DNA of 64,000 nucleotides from Sporosarcina cyprini (GCF_022048975.1 NZ_JAKMHX010000013.1:120722-184721), one strand, 5' to 3'; shown: positions 43,237 to 52,389, counted from the first letter of the stretch. The notes: generated by a model from the sequence alone, not told the origin. Program-made: numbers and translations.

Positions 43237-44106
43237 TTACTGGTAATGGACTTTCCGTGATAATAGCCGGAAATACAAGATTGTAAATACTCCAATGATG
43301 CCAAGCAGAAGGACCCCTGCAGTCGATGCATAACCGATCTTAAAGAAACGGAAGCCGTTTTCATAAATGTAATAAACGATCGTGTTTGTCGAATTAATCG
43401 GGCCGCCGCCTGTCATGATGGAAATCGTCTCAAACACTTGGAATGAGCCGATCAACCCGATAATTGTTAAGAAGAATAGAGTTGGCGACAGCATTGGCAG
43501 CGTTAATTTGAAAAACGTCCGCACCTTGCTTGTGTCATCCAGTGCTGCAGCCTCGTATATATCCTTCGGAATGCTTTGCAGGCCAGCAATGAAAATGAGC
43601 GTGTAATACCCGATCCCTTTCCATACCGCCACGATAATGAGCGACAATAACGACGTCTTCGGATTTGTCAGCCACGGCACATTCGAGATACCAAATAGGT
43701 TCAGGAACCAATTGAGCAGGCCGTAATCCGTGTCCATCAGCCACATCCACAGCATGGAGATGGAGACGAGGGAAATGATATGCGGGCTGAAAATTGCCCC
43801 TTGGACAAAACCATACATCGCGCCTTTGCGGTTCAGCCATAAAGCCAGCAGCAACGAAATGCTGATTGTGAGTGAAACGGTCAACGCAGAATAAATGAAC
43901 GTGTTGCGAAGCACCTGCATAAACTTGGCATCTTGTAACAGCGCCGTGAAATTGTTAAAGCCGACGTAGTTTTTATCTGGACTGATGAAGTTCCAATCAT
44001 GGAAGCTTAAATAAATCATGTAGCCGATTGGATAGATGAAAAATAGCGTGAACACCAAAATGGCAGGGAAAATCATCATGTACGGCCTTGCTTTTCCTAA
44101 GCTCAT
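43237..44106 (-). CDS. ugpA: ABC transporter permease (UgpA type)
   Basis: 289 residues, six membrane segments, MalF/UgpA type with the EAA loop IYEAAALDDTSKVRTFFKLT and LPMLSPTLFF. The chosen start ATG 44106 follows GGAGGGG; the open frame runs on for 99 bases upstream inside ugpC, with no site. Partner of ugpE (15 bases downstream). Confidence 0.9.
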   Translation of the reverse strand: MSLGKARPYMMIFPAILVFTLFFIYPIGYMIYLSFHDWNFISPDKNYVGFNNFTALLQDAKFMQVLRNTFIYSALTVSLTISISLLLALWLNRKGAMYGFVQGAIFSPHIISLVSISMLWMWLMDTDYGLLNWFLNLFGISNVPWLTNPKTSLLSLIIVAVWKGIGYYTLIFIAGLQSIPKDIYEAAALDDTSKVRTFFKLTLPMLSPTLFFLTIIGLIGSFQVFETISIMTGGGPINSTNTIVYYIYENGFRFFKIGYASTAGVLLLGIIGVFTILYFRLLSRKVHYQ

Positions 44107-44107
44107 C

Positions 44108-45190
44108 TCAAGCCCCTCCGACCATTGCCGGCATTGGCGCTTCCATATGGACTTCCGTTGCGCGAATTCGTTGCTCGTTCTCGTCAAAGAAGTACAAATG
44201 ATCAAACGGAATGGCGATATATACTTTCTGCGTATCCGTGATCGGTTCCGTAAAACTTTTGATGTTCATTGTGCCGGCTTGATTCACAACGGTATAGATT
44301 GTCTCCGCTCCAAGCGTTTCGGTTGTAATGATTTCACTTTTCATCACCAGATGATCAGGCATCTTCTCCATCTCCGCGCTAATATGCGCGTGTTCTGGCT
44401 TGAAACCAACGTGACGGACACGGTCCAATAGACTTGGCAGGAAAATTTCAAGGCGCTCCCTCTCCAAAATGTTCATTGCCGGAGTGCCGATAAATTCTGC
44501 TGTGAATACATTATTCGGATCATGATACATGTTCATCGGGGAATCCACCTGCTGCACGACGCCTTTATTCAACAGAATGATCTGGTCGCCCATCGACATG
44601 GCTTCCACCTGATCGTGCGTCACGTATATGAATGTCGTACCAAGCCGCTTATGCAGCTGGATCAATTCACGTCTCATCTGCCCCCTCAATTTCGCGTCAA
44701 GGTTGGACAGCGGCTCATCCAAAATAAATACTTTTGGCTTCTTGACCATCGCTCGGGCCAGTGCCACCCGCTGCCGTTGTCCGCCCGATAGCTGCTGCGG
44801 CTTTTTGTCCAAGTGTTCCGTAAGACCAACAATGTCGCTGATCTCCTGAATCAATGCTTCTCGCTCTGCCTTCGGAACCTTTTTATTTACCAAGCCGAAT
44901 TCAATATTCTTTCGCACAGTCATTGTCGGGTACAAAGCGTAGTTTTGGAACACCATCGCGATGTTGCGCTTCCCCGGCTCCACATTCGTAACGCATTGGT
45001 CGCCGATCCAAATGTCGCCGCTCGTCGGTGACTCCAGGCCGGCAATCATTCGAAGCGTAGTCGATTTCCCGCATCCGGAAGGGCCGACGATCACTGTAAA
45101 TGACCCATCTGAAATGGTCAGATTCAAGTTCTTCACCACTTCATCCTCATTAAATCGTTTCACGACATTCTCGAGCCTGATTTCCGCCAC
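44108..45190 (-). CDS. ugpC: ABC transporter ATPase (UgpC/MsmX type)
   Basis: 360 residues. Walker A GPSGCGKST, signature LSGGQRQRVALARAM, Walker B FILDEPLSNLDAKLR, switch YVTHDQVEA, and a C-terminal MOP-like regulatory domain from about 240. It powers the UgpAE channel. The GTG start has AAGGAG ten bases upstream. Similar ATPases in Gram-positives (MsmX) serve several sugar importers, so this one may be shared. Confidence 0.93.
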   Translation of the reverse strand: MAEIRLENVVKRFNEDEVVKNLNLTISDGSFTVIVGPSGCGKSTTLRMIAGLESPTSGDIWIGDQCVTNVEPGKRNIAMVFQNYALYPTMTVRKNIEFGLVNKKVPKAEREALIQEISDIVGLTEHLDKKPQQLSGGQRQRVALARAMVKKPKVFILDEPLSNLDAKLRGQMRRELIQLHKRLGTTFIYVTHDQVEAMSMGDQIILLNKGVVQQVDSPMNMYHDPNNVFTAEFIGTPAMNILERERLEIFLPSLLDRVRHVGFKPEHAHISAEMEKMPDHLVMKSEIITTETLGAETIYTVVNQAGTMNIKSFTEPITDTQKVYIAIPFDHLYFFDENEQRIRATEVHMEAPMPAMVGGA

Positions 45191-45213
45191 TGTCGTTCAT
45201 CTCCTTTTTCCGA

Positions 45214-46035
45214 TCATAGTTTCACTGCAGAGGGTTGGCGCAAAAAGGCAGCGAGCTCCTCCACGGTCTGTACCACTCCATCCCACGCATGACCTCCGAA
45301 ATGGCTATACGGTGAAATAAGGCACGTCCGTCCGCCTAAGCGTTTCACTGGCGCCAAATCATTGAATGGATTATCTCCGACTGAAAGGATCTCATGAGGA
45401 GCGTACCCTTCCTCGATCAGTTTCTTGACCATAGTTTCCATGCCGACCGGTTTTCTCGCGTCAAATACGAAATCATCAAACAGCGTACCGATATTTAAAT
45501 AATGAACGAAAGCAGGGCCGGTCTCCCCTGGTGTATTCGTCATGAAAATTTTCCGCTCTACGTTCATTGCCCGGATGCTTTCGAATAAAGGGGAATGCAG
45601 ACGTATTCCATGCGGCTGGCGAATCATCTCATAACGGACTTTTTCAAAGGCACTCGCCCGCTTCTCTGCAGGCACCTTGTATTTTTCTGCATAGACGTGT
45701 GCAACACACCACACATCTCCAATGAACAGCAACGAGGCAGGGTCAATTTCCTTCTCCTCTTGCTTTAGGCCCTCCCATGTAAAACTGGCTGTCGGTTCGA
45801 AATTCTCATGTTCGTACACAACATGTTGCTGACGGTCAAAAAAGCATCCAAACGGAACAGAGTGACTTCCATCCAGTATGTCGTATGCTTCCATGACGAC
45901 TTCTGCAGCTTCTGTTTCATCCAAAGTCCCTTCCAGCATATAGGCAAGATAGCGGCCCAAAAAAGCATCATCCTGATATAACGTTCCATCCAGATCGAAT
46001 ATGACCACTTTCAATTCATCCAGCCAGTTCAACAT
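45214..46035 (-). CDS. HAD-superfamily hydrolase
   Basis: 273 residues: motif I VIFDLDGTLYQDD, motif II FMTNTPGE, motif III Lys in DARKPVG, motif IV SVGDNPFNDLAPV. A cytosolic phosphatase of the Cof/phosphoglycolate class; between ugpB and ugpC, so its likely substrate is a phosphorylated import product such as glycerol-3-phosphate. That is an inference. The start ATG 46035 has AAGGAG six bases upstream (an ATG at 46041 is too close to it). Confidence 0.87.
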   Translation of the reverse strand: MLNWLDELKVVIFDLDGTLYQDDAFLGRYLAYMLEGTLDETEAAEVVMEAYDILDGSHSVPFGCFFDRQQHVVYEHENFEPTASFTWEGLKQEEKEIDPASLLFIGDVWCVAHVYAEKYKVPAEKRASAFEKVRYEMIRQPHGIRLHSPLFESIRAMNVERKIFMTNTPGETGPAFVHYLNIGTLFDDFVFDARKPVGMETMVKKLIEEGYAPHEILSVGDNPFNDLAPVKRLGGRTCLISPYSHFGGHAWDGVVQTVEELAAFLRQPSAVKL

Positions 46036-46086
46036 GATCATCTCCTTTTTAAATAGGCAAGGGGAGGGCAGCCTCCCCGAGCGCCT

Positions 46087-47382
46087 TTATTTCAATAGTG
46101 GGTTGGCGAGTGACGCCGCTTGGTCCAATGCCTCTTTTGGCGATGTGCCTTCCAATAGGCATCTGGCGATTTCATCTCGTAAAATCGTTGCGATTTCCGG
46201 GTAGCTGTCTGCCATTGGACGCGCTTTTCCAAACTCAAGCTGATCGACGGCCACTTTATATTGAGGCGTTTCCTTATAGAGATTTTGCATTTCCTCTGAA
46301 TTCACAGCGGATAATCTGCTCGGCAAGTAGCCTGTGTATGTGCTCGCATAGATTGTCTGCTCTTTCGCTGTCATCCATTTAATGAATTCCCAAGCCGCCT
46401 CCTGCTTTTCTGGAGACAGTCCTGCCGTCATGACAAGGTTCGCACCGCCAGTCGGCACACCATTTACTTTGTTTGCTGGCATAAATGCTGTATTTAACTC
46501 AAAACCATTTTCCTTTGCTATGGACAAGTTGTTCGTCAGGCCAGCTGTCGATCCAAAAATCATCGCGGATCTCCCGTTAGCAAAGTCTTGGACCGCCTGC
46601 GCGGACGCCTCATCACCAGCCGGAATCTTCAAAACACCTTCATTGGACAGACGTTTCCAGAACTCCAATGCCTCTACGCCTGCTTCGCCGTTAAACGTCA
46701 CTTGTTTTTCATCCTCAGATAACATGTCGCCGCCACCAGCTCCGACAAATGCCTCGAAGAACCAAATATCGACTGGCATGCTCATCCCGACAGACTTTCC
46801 TTCAACCGTCAAAGCGCGCAAATACTCTTCGAATTCCTTCCAATTCTTCGGTCCAGCCGGATCAAGTCCCGCCTCCTTCAGCATATCGACATTCATGTAA
46901 AGGATCGGTGTACTGCGCAAATACGGCAGTCCATGGATTTTCCCATCTACGTACGAGTTGCCCATCAACCCTGGATTAAAGTCATTCAACATAATATCCG
47001 AATCCCGCTCGATGAAAGGCGTCAAATCTTCCGTCATGCCGGAGCGCGCAAACACACCGATGGAAGCAATTTCGTTCAACGTCACTTCAGGCGCATTTTT
47101 CGCAGCAAATGCCGCTTGTGTCTTCGAATGCAGATCGGCATAATTTCCTTGGAACTCTGCCTTCACCAGCACTTTATCTTGCGAATCATTAAACATCTTG
47201 ACGAGGTTTTCATTGTTTTCACCGATTTTATCCCCGAATGCATACCAATATGTGATCTCTGTCCTGCCACTATCCGCCGACACTTTGTGTTCCGAACTTG
47301 CCTTGTCTTCCTTTTTGTCTCCACAAGCGCCAAGCACCATCATCAGCGCCAGCAATCCAAGCATTCTACAAATGGTTTTCAA
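46087..47382 (-). CDS. ugpB: extracellular solute-binding lipoprotein (UgpB type)
   Basis: 431 residues. Lipoprotein signal with lipobox VLGAC near residue 17, then a family-1 solute-binding fold: ITYWYAFGDKIGENNENLVK, FNGEAGVEALEFWKRLSNEG, and GGANLVMTAGLSPEKQEAAW. It captures the substrate and hands it to UgpAE. TTG start six bases after GGAGGG; the frame extends upstream without a better start. It is the first gene of ugpB-HAD-ugpC-ugpA-ugpE. Substrate by context with ugpQ: glycerol-3-phosphate or its diesters. Confidence 0.9.
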   Translation of the reverse strand: MKTICRMLGLLALMMVLGACGDKKEDKASSEHKVSADSGRTEITYWYAFGDKIGENNENLVKMFNDSQDKVLVKAEFQGNYADLHSKTQAAFAAKNAPEVTLNEIASIGVFARSGMTEDLTPFIERDSDIMLNDFNPGLMGNSYVDGKIHGLPYLRSTPILYMNVDMLKEAGLDPAGPKNWKEFEEYLRALTVEGKSVGMSMPVDIWFFEAFVGAGGGDMLSEDEKQVTFNGEAGVEALEFWKRLSNEGVLKIPAGDEASAQAVQDFANGRSAMIFGSTAGLTNNLSIAKENGFELNTAFMPANKVNGVPTGGANLVMTAGLSPEKQEAAWEFIKWMTAKEQTIYASTYTGYLPSRLSAVNSEEMQNLYKETPQYKVAVDQLEFGKARPMADSYPEIATILRDEIARCLLEGTSPKEALDQAASLANPLLK

Positions 47383-47414
47383 TTTGTTCCCTCCAGTTGA
47401 TTGATTGGTAGTTT

Positions 47415-47468
47415 TTAAATGAACAAGCTGCAAACGGGTTTCATCTTTACAGTCAACCCCACCTCCAT
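47415..47468 (-). CDS. possible 17-residue leader peptide before ugpB
   Basis: Minus-strand frame MEVGLTVKMKPVCSLFI with TAGGGAGG six bases before its ATG, ending 33 bases before the ugpB ribosome site. A leader or uORF is possible. It may equally be chance. Confidence 0.25.
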   Translation of the reverse strand: MEVGLTVKMKPVCSLFI

Positions 47469-47505
47469 GGCTTGCCTCCCTACAGCCCATATTCTACGGT
47501 CCAAT

Positions 47506-47553
47506 TGTTAAGCCCATATCCTCCCTATGTTAAGGTTTCGTAAGTTTCGTAAA
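47506..47553 (-). promoter_or_regulatory. Pho-box-like direct repeats upstream of ugpB
   Basis: On the minus strand the hexamers TTTACG, TTACGA and TTAACA lie 10 bases apart, followed by another TTAACA 22 bases on. This resembles B. subtilis PhoP half-sites (TTHACA, about 11-bp period). Its place 125-170 bases before ugpB and the phosphate content of the operon fit PhoPR control, but the match is not perfect. Confidence 0.45.
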
Positions 47554-47625
47554 TTAATAGATCGTTCACATACCCGTTTCCACTTACATCCCCCGTATTT
47601 TCCTGCCCCCTCGCTCCGAGCACAC

Positions 47626-47656
47626 AAAAAAACCACCCCCTCTCGGAGATGGTTTT
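47626..47656 (-). terminator. terminator of the methyltransferase gene
   Basis: AAACCATCTCC-GAGA-GGGGGTGGTTT hairpin followed by seven T on the minus strand. Confidence 0.85.
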
Positions 47657-47662
47657 CATACC

Positions 47663-48859
47663 TTATTTCAACTTCTGCAAAATAACGACTTTTAAGTAAT
47701 TGAATTCAGGGAAGTCCCGGTTCGTGCGGAAATCTTTCGGCAGCGAGGACTCTTCCAAGATCTTATACGTAGATCCTGATTCGCTGAATGCTTTCTCAAT
47801 AAATGTTTTAAACTTCTTCATGCCAAAGCTTGCGTTGTTTGTTGAAGCGACAATAATACCCTTTTTTGCAGTAATTGCGATAGCATCCTGCAATAAGGCC
47901 GGGTAATCTTTCGCTGTGCTGAATGTGTGTTTCTTCGAACGGGCAAAGCTCGGCGGATCTAGTACGACGAGATCGAATTTCAACTCATGGCGCTTTGCAT
48001 AACGGAAATAGTCGAACACATCCATTACTTTAATGTCCTGTTGTTCGTAATCAATTCCATTCACGCTAAATTGCTCGATTGTTTTCGGCAAGCTCCGCTT
48101 CGCTAAGTCAACGCTCGTTGTCTTGACTGCACCGCCAAGTGCCGCGGCAACGGAAAATGCTCCTGTGTAAGAGAATGTATTCAAGACGTTTTTACCTTCT
48201 GCATAGTTATCCCGAATGGATTTTCGGACATCACGCTGATCCAAGAAAATTCCGGTCATTGCCCCGTCATTCAAGTCCACAGCAAAGTTCATGCCGTTTT
48301 CTTTGACGATGATCGGAAAGTCACCTGGGGTCCCTTTTACGAAGTCGTCCTGTTCGACGTATTGGCCTTTCCCATCAAAGCGTTTCTTTTCGTAAATCGC
48401 CTTATATTCCACAAGCTTATCCAGCACGCCATACACATGGTGTTTCATCGAGTAGATGCCCTCGCTGTACCAGCTGACTACGTAGTAACCGTCGAAGTAA
48501 TCAATTGTCAGGCCGCCGATTCCGTCCCCTTCTCCATTAAAAAGGCGAAACGCATTTGTCTCGGGGTCTTCCATCAACAGTTCACGTCTTGCAAAAGCGG
48601 ACTTCATGCGTGATTCGAAAAACGCAAAGTCGATCGGCTCCTCGTCCTTCCGGGTCAACACCCAGCCGACACCTTTATTTTGGTTGCCATAATAGCCTTT
48701 TGCGATAAACTTCCCGTACTTGTCCACTAAACGGATAATCGTTCCTTCTTCTTTTAAGACCTCTGGCTGGACTACGGCATCCTTCAAGATCAGTGGATAG
48801 CCTTTTTTAAAAGCCGCCGTACTTTGTGCGTTTACTTGTACATCTATTGTTTTTGTCAT
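47663..48859 (-). CDS. ywbD: class I SAM-dependent rRNA methyltransferase (RlmI/YwbD type)
   Basis: 398 residues. An N-terminal PUA-like domain (about 1-90), then the methyltransferase core with NTFSYTGAFSVAAALGG (SAM motif I), VDLAKRSLPKT, and LVVLDPPSFARSKK (motif IV, DPPS). Such enzymes methylate cytosine in 23S rRNA. Length fits B. subtilis YwbD and E. coli RlmI. The gene stands alone with its own terminator. The exact target base is an inference from family. Confidence 0.92.
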   Translation of the reverse strand: MTKTIDVQVNAQSTAAFKKGYPLILKDAVVQPEVLKEEGTIIRLVDKYGKFIAKGYYGNQNKGVGWVLTRKDEEPIDFAFFESRMKSAFARRELLMEDPETNAFRLFNGEGDGIGGLTIDYFDGYYVVSWYSEGIYSMKHHVYGVLDKLVEYKAIYEKKRFDGKGQYVEQDDFVKGTPGDFPIIVKENGMNFAVDLNDGAMTGIFLDQRDVRKSIRDNYAEGKNVLNTFSYTGAFSVAAALGGAVKTTSVDLAKRSLPKTIEQFSVNGIDYEQQDIKVMDVFDYFRYAKRHELKFDLVVLDPPSFARSKKHTFSTAKDYPALLQDAIAITAKKGIIVASTNNASFGMKKFKTFIEKAFSESGSTYKILEESSLPKDFRTNRDFPEFNYLKVVILQKLK

Positions 48860-48923
48860 CGTGTCATCCTTTAATCTTCATTTCTTCCCATTATCGCACG
48901 GATTCGCACAAAATGCGAAAACG

Positions 48924-48958
48924 AAAAAAGCCTCCCCTTGGCAAGAAGAAGCTTCTTT
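48924..48958 (-). terminator. weak terminator
   Basis: AAGC...GCTT-bordered hairpin with G-T pairs followed by TTTTTTCG on the minus strand, immediately after the stop at 48957. Confidence 0.55.
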
Positions 48959-49550
48959 ATGCAAGTAGCCGGAACGCCAGGCTTTTCAATAGGCCAATCC
49001 GGATCGGAGTCTCCACCGGACCCCTAGTGGTATTCAAATAATGTTGCAGCTCGCCTTCATACACCAATTCCAAATGGGGCATATCCACCAGGTGATGTGG
49101 CATTGTCAAAGATGGTGTCGTACCAAGACGGTGATTTTCGCTCTCCTGCATGACAGTTGCGACAAATTGCGAGCAGAAGAAAGCGCGTTTCCGCCTAATT
49201 TCCTTGTTCAAGGCTACACCAAATAATCCAATAAAATTATATTTATACATTTTTTGATTTAACTCAAACATCCGGACTTTCTGCCTGATCCGCATGTATG
49301 CCTCCGTCGAGACCTCACAACGATAGATGGCGCAATCAGCGTCCCGGAATATGCCGTCTGTTACGTTCTCTCTTACAAACCCGCCGATAAACGGATTGTA
49401 CTGCTGCTTCCGGCCAAAGCTGTATATCTCAGTCAAATGTTCATCAAATGCGATCGAGGCGTGGTTCAAGTCCTTCCTCGTATACATGCCGATCGCTTTG
49501 GAGAGCAACGTTCCTGTATCCGTCAATACGATATATATGGATTTCCCCAT
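48957..49550 (-). CDS. permuted NlpC/P60 (YiiX-like) cysteine-hydrolase-fold protein
   Basis: 197 residues, no signal. A histidine early (LNHASIAFD, His30) and a cysteine late (RAFFCSQFVATVMQ) fit the circularly permuted papain-like fold of YiiX/YaeF proteins, where the His comes before the Cys. In the family these are amidases or lipid hydrolases; function here is unknown. The start ATG 49550 gives IYIVLTDTGTLLSKA at the N-terminus. Upstream site is weak (GGGGTTGGG). Confidence 0.75.
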   Translation of the reverse strand: MGKSIYIVLTDTGTLLSKAIGMYTRKDLNHASIAFDEHLTEIYSFGRKQQYNPFIGGFVRENVTDGIFRDADCAIYRCEVSTEAYMRIRQKVRMFELNQKMYKYNFIGLFGVALNKEIRRKRAFFCSQFVATVMQESENHRLGTTPSLTMPHHLVDMPHLELVYEGELQHYLNTTRGPVETPIRIGLLKSLAFRLLA

Positions 49551-49751
49551 AATCCCAACCCCTAACTCGTCTATCTCTCTACCAGTATGCACCAACTATT
49601 TGGGAAGCTAAACCGTCTATCGGCGGAAATTCTCTACAACTCCGGACGTAGTTGCATGCCGTTTGTTTATCTATTCTATTATACGTTTTGCAGGTGGAAG
49701 AAGTTTCATCTATCGGAAGAGTTTCGCTTAACGAACTAATCTTGGAGGGGT

Positions 49752-49779
49752 TAAAAAAACGCAGAACTTGGCTGCGTTT
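49752..49779 (-). terminator. terminator overlapping the end of the 82-residue gene
   Basis: AAACGCAG / CTGCGTTT with a seven-base loop, then seven T on the minus strand; it starts at the stop codon. Confidence 0.9.
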
Positions 49780-50026
49780 AAAATTCATACCGATCAATAT
49801 TCATAATAGGGGAGCGGCAACGATAAGCATGGATAATTACATCTTTGTGCATCTTTACATATTTGGCTGCATCAGTAGGCGAATAAATGAGGAGATCTCC
49901 CTCATCTATCGGCGGTCCGCTATGCGCTTCATCGACAACGATAATAGCGTGATTCCCTTCAGCCTGAAGCCGCTTAATAATTTTTTCATTTCCAATCGTT
50001 CTTCCCAAGATCAAATGGATTGACAC
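49778..50026 (-). CDS. small conserved-looking protein of unknown function
   Basis: 82 residues, cytosolic, with an alternating hydrophobic/charged pattern (AIIVVDEAHSGPPIDEGDLL, YVKMHKDVIIHAYRC). GTG start with GGGGG five bases upstream, and a strong terminator right at its stop. Both support a real gene. No family recognised; a small Rossmann-like fragment is possible. Confidence 0.55.
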   Translation of the reverse strand: MSIHLILGRTIGNEKIIKRLQAEGNHAIIVVDEAHSGPPIDEGDLLIYSPTDAAKYVKMHKDVIIHAYRCRSPIMNIDRYEF

Positions 50027-50108
50027 CTTTTCCCCCGCCCCTTTCCTATGACACTATCCATATCGTAGTACATCCGCTATTATTTGTCGATTTAAAATGC
50101 TTCTATTG

Positions 50109-50135
50109 AAAAAAGCACTGCCTAAGCGGCAATGC
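50109..50135 (-). terminator. terminator of the MerR/TipAL gene
   Basis: GCATTGCC-GCTTA-GGCAGTGC (one T-G pair) followed by TTTTTT on the minus strand. Confidence 0.88.
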
Positions 50136-50143
50136 CCGTTCTG

Positions 50144-50869
50144 TTAGGACTGGCGGTCCGCATACACTTTCATCGCATCGCGCATGAAAATAGCCAAACC
50201 CGTACCAAATCTATCAATGTTTTTTGTAAACCGTTCATCTGCTACATACATTTCACCCAATCCAGCAAATGCCTCCGGCGAATAATGTCCCATCCGGTTC
50301 AGGAAGTGAAACCATTCCCCGATCGCCTCTTGCGCTTCTTGAGATGCCGGATCGACAGTTCGCAATTCGGCAAGCTTGGTGTAAATCCGATTCATCCCAT
50401 CCTGCAATTCATCTTCCACACCGGCAATCCGTTCATTTGCCTGATTTACCGCTTCATCTCCCCATCGGTCGCGCGCTTCCTGTTCATAAGGATTCGTTTT
50501 GAAATCAAATCCTCGGAACTTCTCTTCATTCGTCATTTTGATTTCTCCTTTCTCTGCCCGCAGCGTCTTGTCAATCGTCGCAATCATGGCATCCAGCTGA
50601 CCACGCTTCGCCACTAGCATCTCACGCTGCAGCTCAAATGCTTCCAGCCGGTCAAATGACGGACGTTCGAGCAATTCCTTTATCTTTTTTAAAGGGAAAC
50701 CTAGCTCACGGAAAAAAAGAATTTGCTGGAGCGTCGCCACATTATCATCCGAATACAGTCGATACCCGGCATCCGTCACATCCTCGGGAACGAGCAGGCC
50801 GATATCGTCGTAATGATGCAGCGTACGCACACTGACCCCCGAGAGTTCTGCTACTTCTTTCACTTTCAA
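50144..50869 (-). CDS. MerR-family regulator with TipAS domain
   Basis: 241 residues. N-terminal winged helix (KVKEVAELSGVSVRTLHHYD and DDIGLL), a coiled-coil linker (about 75-112), then a TipAS antibiotic-recognition domain starting MTNEEKFRGFDF. B. subtilis Mta, which turns on multidrug exporters, has the same build. Inference: it senses a drug-like compound. There is no exporter directly beside it; the DMT-type transporter lies 3 kb away. The internal MTN could allow a shorter TipAS-only product, as in Streptomyces tipA. Confidence 0.88.
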   Translation of the reverse strand: MKVKEVAELSGVSVRTLHHYDDIGLLVPEDVTDAGYRLYSDDNVATLQQILFFRELGFPLKKIKELLERPSFDRLEAFELQREMLVAKRGQLDAMIATIDKTLRAEKGEIKMTNEEKFRGFDFKTNPYEQEARDRWGDEAVNQANERIAGVEDELQDGMNRIYTKLAELRTVDPASQEAQEAIGEWFHFLNRMGHYSPEAFAGLGEMYVADERFTKNIDRFGTGLAIFMRDAMKVYADRQS

Positions 50870-50933
50870 TTTCCGTCGCCTCCCTTCCTTGTTTACAATA
50901 AAGTATGACGTTACGTAAGAGTCAATAGAGAAA

Positions 50934-51488
50934 TCACTCTTTATTGTGATACCACTTCAAAAATGTCTCTTTTTCAATGACATTCAGAATACAAGCTTCT
51001 CCTACTTGCGCTTCCAAGTTCATATGTTCTTCAGGATATTCCTTTTCCATATGACACTTGATATAAGGGAGCTTCTCTTGTGCCCTTTGTGAGCGCCCAT
51101 TTTTCTTTTTCGCCCCTGCAAAAACAATATTTAAGTCAAGGTCCGTGAAGGCCGTATATAATAACTTCCGCTTAGCTGCTTCGTTATATCCTTTTCCCCA
51201 ATAGGGATATCCGATCCACGTTCCGATATGGCCTGTTTTCTTTACCGGATTTAATTCTTTTAGCGTGATTACGCCTATGACGTTTTCCTGATCGTCCAGT
51301 ATGACTCTCGAATATTGCTTCCCCTCGTTTTCCTGCTCCTGAATAAACGTAATAAAACCTTCCGTCCCTTCTCTGGATGTCTGCTCCGCACTGAGCCCTA
51401 ACGCATCCCGTATTTCTGGAGCAGACGACAACGTTGAGATGGCTTCAGCATACTTCACTTGATGAGGCGCGAGTACAATCGTAACCAT
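50934..51488 (-). CDS. GNAT-family N-acetyltransferase
   Basis: 184 residues. GNAT features: VIGVITLKELNPVKKTGHIG then TWIGYPYWGKGYNEAAKRKL (motif A), and a late NIVFAGAKKKNGRSQRAQEK, close to the RimJ/RimL branch. Start ATG 51488 after GGAGGG. The next gene on the same strand starts 30 bases upstream. Acceptor unknown. Confidence 0.83.
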   Translation of the reverse strand: MVTIVLAPHQVKYAEAISTLSSAPEIRDALGLSAEQTSREGTEGFITFIQEQENEGKQYSRVILDDQENVIGVITLKELNPVKKTGHIGTWIGYPYWGKGYNEAAKRKLLYTAFTDLDLNIVFAGAKKKNGRSQRAQEKLPYIKCHMEKEYPEEHMNLEAQVGEACILNVIEKETFLKWYHNKE

Positions 51489-51518
51489 CTGAATCCCTCC
51501 ATTTTTCATTAGAAACTT

Positions 51519-51938
51519 TTACTCAATCGGAACCCAAACTTCCGTTTCATACGGTTTTGACGGATCTGGATGAATGTACCGCTCAAACCCATAGCTATAA
51601 CGCATTTCAACATCCGGTGTTTGCATCAGTGTATCGAACATGGCCGGAATCATCTCGATTCCCCCTTCTACTGTTCCGACGATGAAGCGGCCGCCAGGCA
51701 CTGTGAGGCTTATCAGTCCCTCTACACCTTCCGTCCATTCGGCCTTAACACCTGCCAGATAATGAAATTCTGAGCCGTTGATAGCCATCGTGATGCCAAA
51801 TGAATCATCTGCCGCTATCTCTTTGTCACACAACATAGCATTTAACTTGTCCCACAAGGCAGGAATCTCTTCGACTGACCCCTTTATTTCAAATCCCGCA
51901 ACAGTAAATCCTTCAATTGTTTCAATCCTTTTTTCCAT
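51519..51938 (-). CDS. GyrI-like small-molecule-binding protein (stand-alone)
   Basis: 139 residues: opens ETIEGFTVAGFEIKGSVEEI, centre FGITMAINGSEFHYLAGVKA, and a C-terminal YGFERYIHPDPSKPYETEVWVPIE, read here in parts YGFERYIHPD and YETEVWVPIE. This is the effector-binding (GyrI/AraC-binding-type) domain. It closely resembles the C-terminal domain of the MerR gene at 52447, an evident duplication. GGGGGAA precedes the ATG. It probably binds a drug-like ligand. Confidence 0.85.
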   Translation of the reverse strand: MEKRIETIEGFTVAGFEIKGSVEEIPALWDKLNAMLCDKEIAADDSFGITMAINGSEFHYLAGVKAEWTEGVEGLISLTVPGGRFIVGTVEGGIEMIPAMFDTLMQTPDVEMRYSYGFERYIHPDPSKPYETEVWVPIE

Positions 51939-52059
51939 GTTCCATTCCCCCTTTTTTATTTACTATACGGGAGGTAGTTTGGGAATTACAATAAATTTCT
52001 TAATTATGGAACTTCCGTTATACTAGAGACGTAAAGAAGAAGACAAAGGAGGAATGATT

Positions 52060-52383
52060 TTGTTACAGACAACAACAAATGTATTGCAAGGTAAAACGAT
52101 TGTGACCTATCACGGGATTGTATCAGGCGAGGCGATCATGGGAGCGAATATCGTCCGGGATTTGTTCGCCTCTGTCACGGATATCGTCGGAGGACGCAGT
52201 GCCGCCTATGAGGATAAACTTGCGGAAGGACGTCAAATCGCATTGAACGAAATGGAGGAACGCGCCAGAAGATTAGGGGCCAACGCCATTATCGGCATTG
52301 ATTTGGATTTTGAAACCGTTCGTGAAGGCATGATGATGTGTATCGCAACTGGGACGGCTGTGACGTATCAGGACGGTGAATAA
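52060..52383 (+). CDS. UPF0145 (YbjQ-like) protein
   Basis: 107 residues: [20 protein letters not shown] at the start, [20 protein letters not shown] and [20 protein letters not shown] in the centre, closing TGTAVTY. The pattern is that of the YbjQ/UPF0145 family, predicted to form pentamers and of unknown function. I take TTG 52060 because AAAGGAGG lies seven bases upstream; the ATG at 52054 is too close. It is the only plus-strand gene in this stretch, between two GyrI-type genes. Confidence 0.9.
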   Translation: MLQTTTNVLQGKTIVTYHGIVSGEAIMGANIVRDLFASVTDIVGGRSAAYEDKLAEGRQIALNEMEERARRLGANAIIGIDLDFETVREGMMMCIATGTAVTYQDGE

Positions 52384-52389
52384 TAAATA

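Noticed and set aside
46382..47400. Plus-strand frames of 172 and 155 residues
   Set aside because: Antisense shadows of ugpB without ribosome sites.
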